A DNA stretch of 64,000 bases, taken from positions 62,001 to 126,000 of the forward strand of contig NZ_BONI01000006.1 of the NCBI RefSeq assembly GCF_016862635.1, in the 5' to 3' direction. The translations under genes were made by a program, and so were the position numbers. Source of the stretch: Catellatospora coxensis. GTDB lineage: Bacteria; Actinomycetota; Actinomycetes; Mycobacteriales; Micromonosporaceae. Shown piece after piece: positions 62,747 through 64,000 of this stretch; position 1 is the stretch's first letter, and every line of letters starts with the position of its first letter. A model generated the notes under the pieces. It was not told where the DNA came from, did no database searches, and saw only the letters and a list, made by a program, of their open reading frames with translations.

Positions 62747-64000
62747 ATGCCGCCACCCCGCCCCGCCGCCGTCTTCCTCGACCCCCACTTCACCGTCGGT
62801 GAGGTCGACCCGCTGCTGTTCGGCTCCTTCGTCGAACACCTGGGCCGGTGCGTGTACACCGGACTGTTCGAACCCGACCACCCCACCGCCGACGCCGCCG
62901 GCCTGCGCACCGACGTGCTGGCCCTGGTCCGCGAGCTCGGCGTGACCATGGTCCGCTACCCGGGCGGCAACTTCGTGTCGGCGTACCGCTGGGAGGACGG
63001 CGTGGGCCCGGCGGACCTGCGCCCGCGCCGGCTCGACCCGGCCTGGCGCACGATCGAGACCAACCGGTTCGGCCTCGGCGAGTTCACCGCGTTCACCCGG
63101 TCCGCCGGGCTGGAGCCGATGATGGCGGTCAACCTCGGCACCCGGGGACCGGCCGAGGCCGCCGACCTGCTGGAGTACTGCAACCACCCGAGCGGCACCA
63201 CGCTGTCCGACCTGCGCGGGGCGCACGGCGCGCCGGAGCCGTACGGCATCCGGCTGTGGTGCCTGGGCAACGAGCTGGACGGGCCGTGGCAGGTCGGGCA
63301 CAAGACCGCCGACGAGTACGGGCGCCTGGCCGCCGAGACCGCCCGGCTGATGCGGATGATCGACCCGTCGGTGCGGCTGGTCGCCTGCGGCAGCTCCGGA
63401 TCGGGCATGCCGACGTTCGGCGACTGGGAGTCGACGGTGCTCGCGCACGCGTACGACCAGGTCGACTACATCTCCCTGCACGCCTACTACGACCCCGAGG
63501 CGGGCGACCCGGCCTCCTACCTGGCCAGCGCGTCGGACATGGAGCGGTTCATCACCGACGTGATCGCGCTGTGCGACGCGGCCCGCGCCCGGCACCGCTC
63601 GGCGAAGCGGCTGTCCCTGTCGTTCGACGAGTGGAACATCTGGTACATGTCCCGGCAGCGGCCCGGCCAGGGCGAGTGGCCGCGGGCGCCGCGGCTGCTG
63701 GAGGACGTCTACACGGTCACCGACGCCGTCGTGTTCGGCACCCTGCTGATCACGCTGCTGCGCCACGCCGACCGGGTCACCGCGGCCTGCCTGGCTCAGC
63801 TGGTCAACGTCATCGCCCCGATCATGACCGAGCCCGCCGGCCCGGCCTGGCGGCAGACCATCTTCCACCCGTTCGCCCAGGCCGCCCGGTACGGCCGCGG
63901 GCAGGTGCTGCGCCTGCACGTCGCGTCGCCGACGTACGAGACCCCGAAGTTCGGTGACGTGCCGCTGCTGCACGCCACCGCGGTGCACGGCGAGGACGGC
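62747..64000 (+). CDS. Alpha-L-arabinofuranosidase, GH51 (partial)
   Basis: This frame stays open past the window edge; the visible 418 residues are most of a normal GH51 enzyme of about 500. No signal peptide is present, so it is intracellular and would release arabinose from imported oligosaccharides. It shows FGSFVEHLGRCVYTGLFEP, VRYPGGNFVSAYRWEDGVGP, the acid/base WCLGNELDGPWQ and the nucleophile motif SFDEWNIWYM. The ATG at 62747 has a weak ribosome binding site. It follows the family III palindrome. Confidence 0.93.
   Translation, partial: MPPPRPAAVFLDPHFTVGEVDPLLFGSFVEHLGRCVYTGLFEPDHPTADAAGLRTDVLALVRELGVTMVRYPGGNFVSAYRWEDGVGPADLRPRRLDPAWRTIETNRFGLGEFTAFTRSAGLEPMMAVNLGTRGPAEAADLLEYCNHPSGTTLSDLRGAHGAPEPYGIRLWCLGNELDGPWQVGHKTADEYGRLAAETARLMRMIDPSVRLVACGSSGSGMPTFGDWESTVLAHAYDQVDYISLHAYYDPEAGDPASYLASASDMERFITDVIALCDAARARHRSAKRLSLSFDEWNIWYMSRQRPGQGEWPRAPRLLEDVYTVTDAVVFGTLLITLLRHADRVTAACLAQLVNVIAPIMTEPAGPAWRQTIFHPFAQAARYGRGQVLRLHVASPTYETPKFGDVPLLHATAVHGEDG

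Overview
The window is very GC-rich, densely packed actinobacterial chromosome. GTG starts are common, and many genes are coupled through ATGA or GTGA overlaps. The gene content fits a soil or litter actinomycete, most likely of the Micromonosporaceae, although no rRNA or marker gene is present to fix the taxon. It includes ergothioneine genes, LuxR regulators with large ATPase domains, actinobacterial Tad pilus genes, DUF6412 beside YidC, and secreted CBM2 and FnIII glycoside hydrolases. I found no rRNA, tRNA, CRISPR array, insertion sequence or prophage. The region reads as ordinary chromosome with accessory metabolic modules.

Layout. 0-4 kb: a secreted GH5 beta-mannanase and an LPXTG surface protein. 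4-9 kb: a metallophosphoesterase fused in frame to a saccharopine-dehydrogenase-like reductase, divergent from a large LuxR-type ATPase regulator. 9.7-15.4 kb: an AbfB-domain membrane protein, a YidC paralogue with a DUF6412 partner, a PrmC-like methyltransferase, a Nudix hydrolase, an S41 peptidase and a CBM35-like membrane protein. 15.5-25.6 kb: a 12-gene Tad (Flp-type) pilus operon on the minus strand. 26-31 kb: a cytochrome P450, a second LuxR-type ATPase and two small genes. 31-35 kb: a histidine kinase and response regulator pair, then an MMPL exporter. 35.5-41.7 kb: VapBC, a sulfite-oxidase-family enzyme, an ADP-ribosylglycohydrolase, a solute-binding/VWA protein and unknowns. 41.7-47 kb: an AspT-type antiporter, a FIST sensor and a GGDEF-EAL protein. 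47-51.5 kb: DUF2203, DUF6232, and a MarR gene with a rifampin-phosphotransferase-like enzyme. 51.7-53.6 kb: a second two-component pair. 53.7-57.9 kb: egtABCD for ergothioneine. 58-64 kb: a GH18 chitinase, a NicO metal exporter, an acidic LPxTG protein, and the start of a GH51 arabinofuranosidase that runs off the window.

The mannanase, chitinase, arabinofuranosidase and carbohydrate-binding membrane proteins together suggest growth on plant and fungal polymers. The Tad pilus and the two sortase substrates suggest surface attachment.

The most unusual signal is not a gene. Intergenic spaces carry at least four families of 60-85 bp imperfect palindromes: three copies, three copies, two copies and two copies. 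Their arms and, for two families, their loops are conserved between copies. They occur in convergent, divergent and co-directional gaps, so terminator function alone does not explain them. A 44-bp perfect palindrome and several plain terminator hairpins are also present. The other strong candidates are the fused phosphoesterase-reductase and the Tad operon with a lipoprotein and a polyglycine secreted protein at its head.
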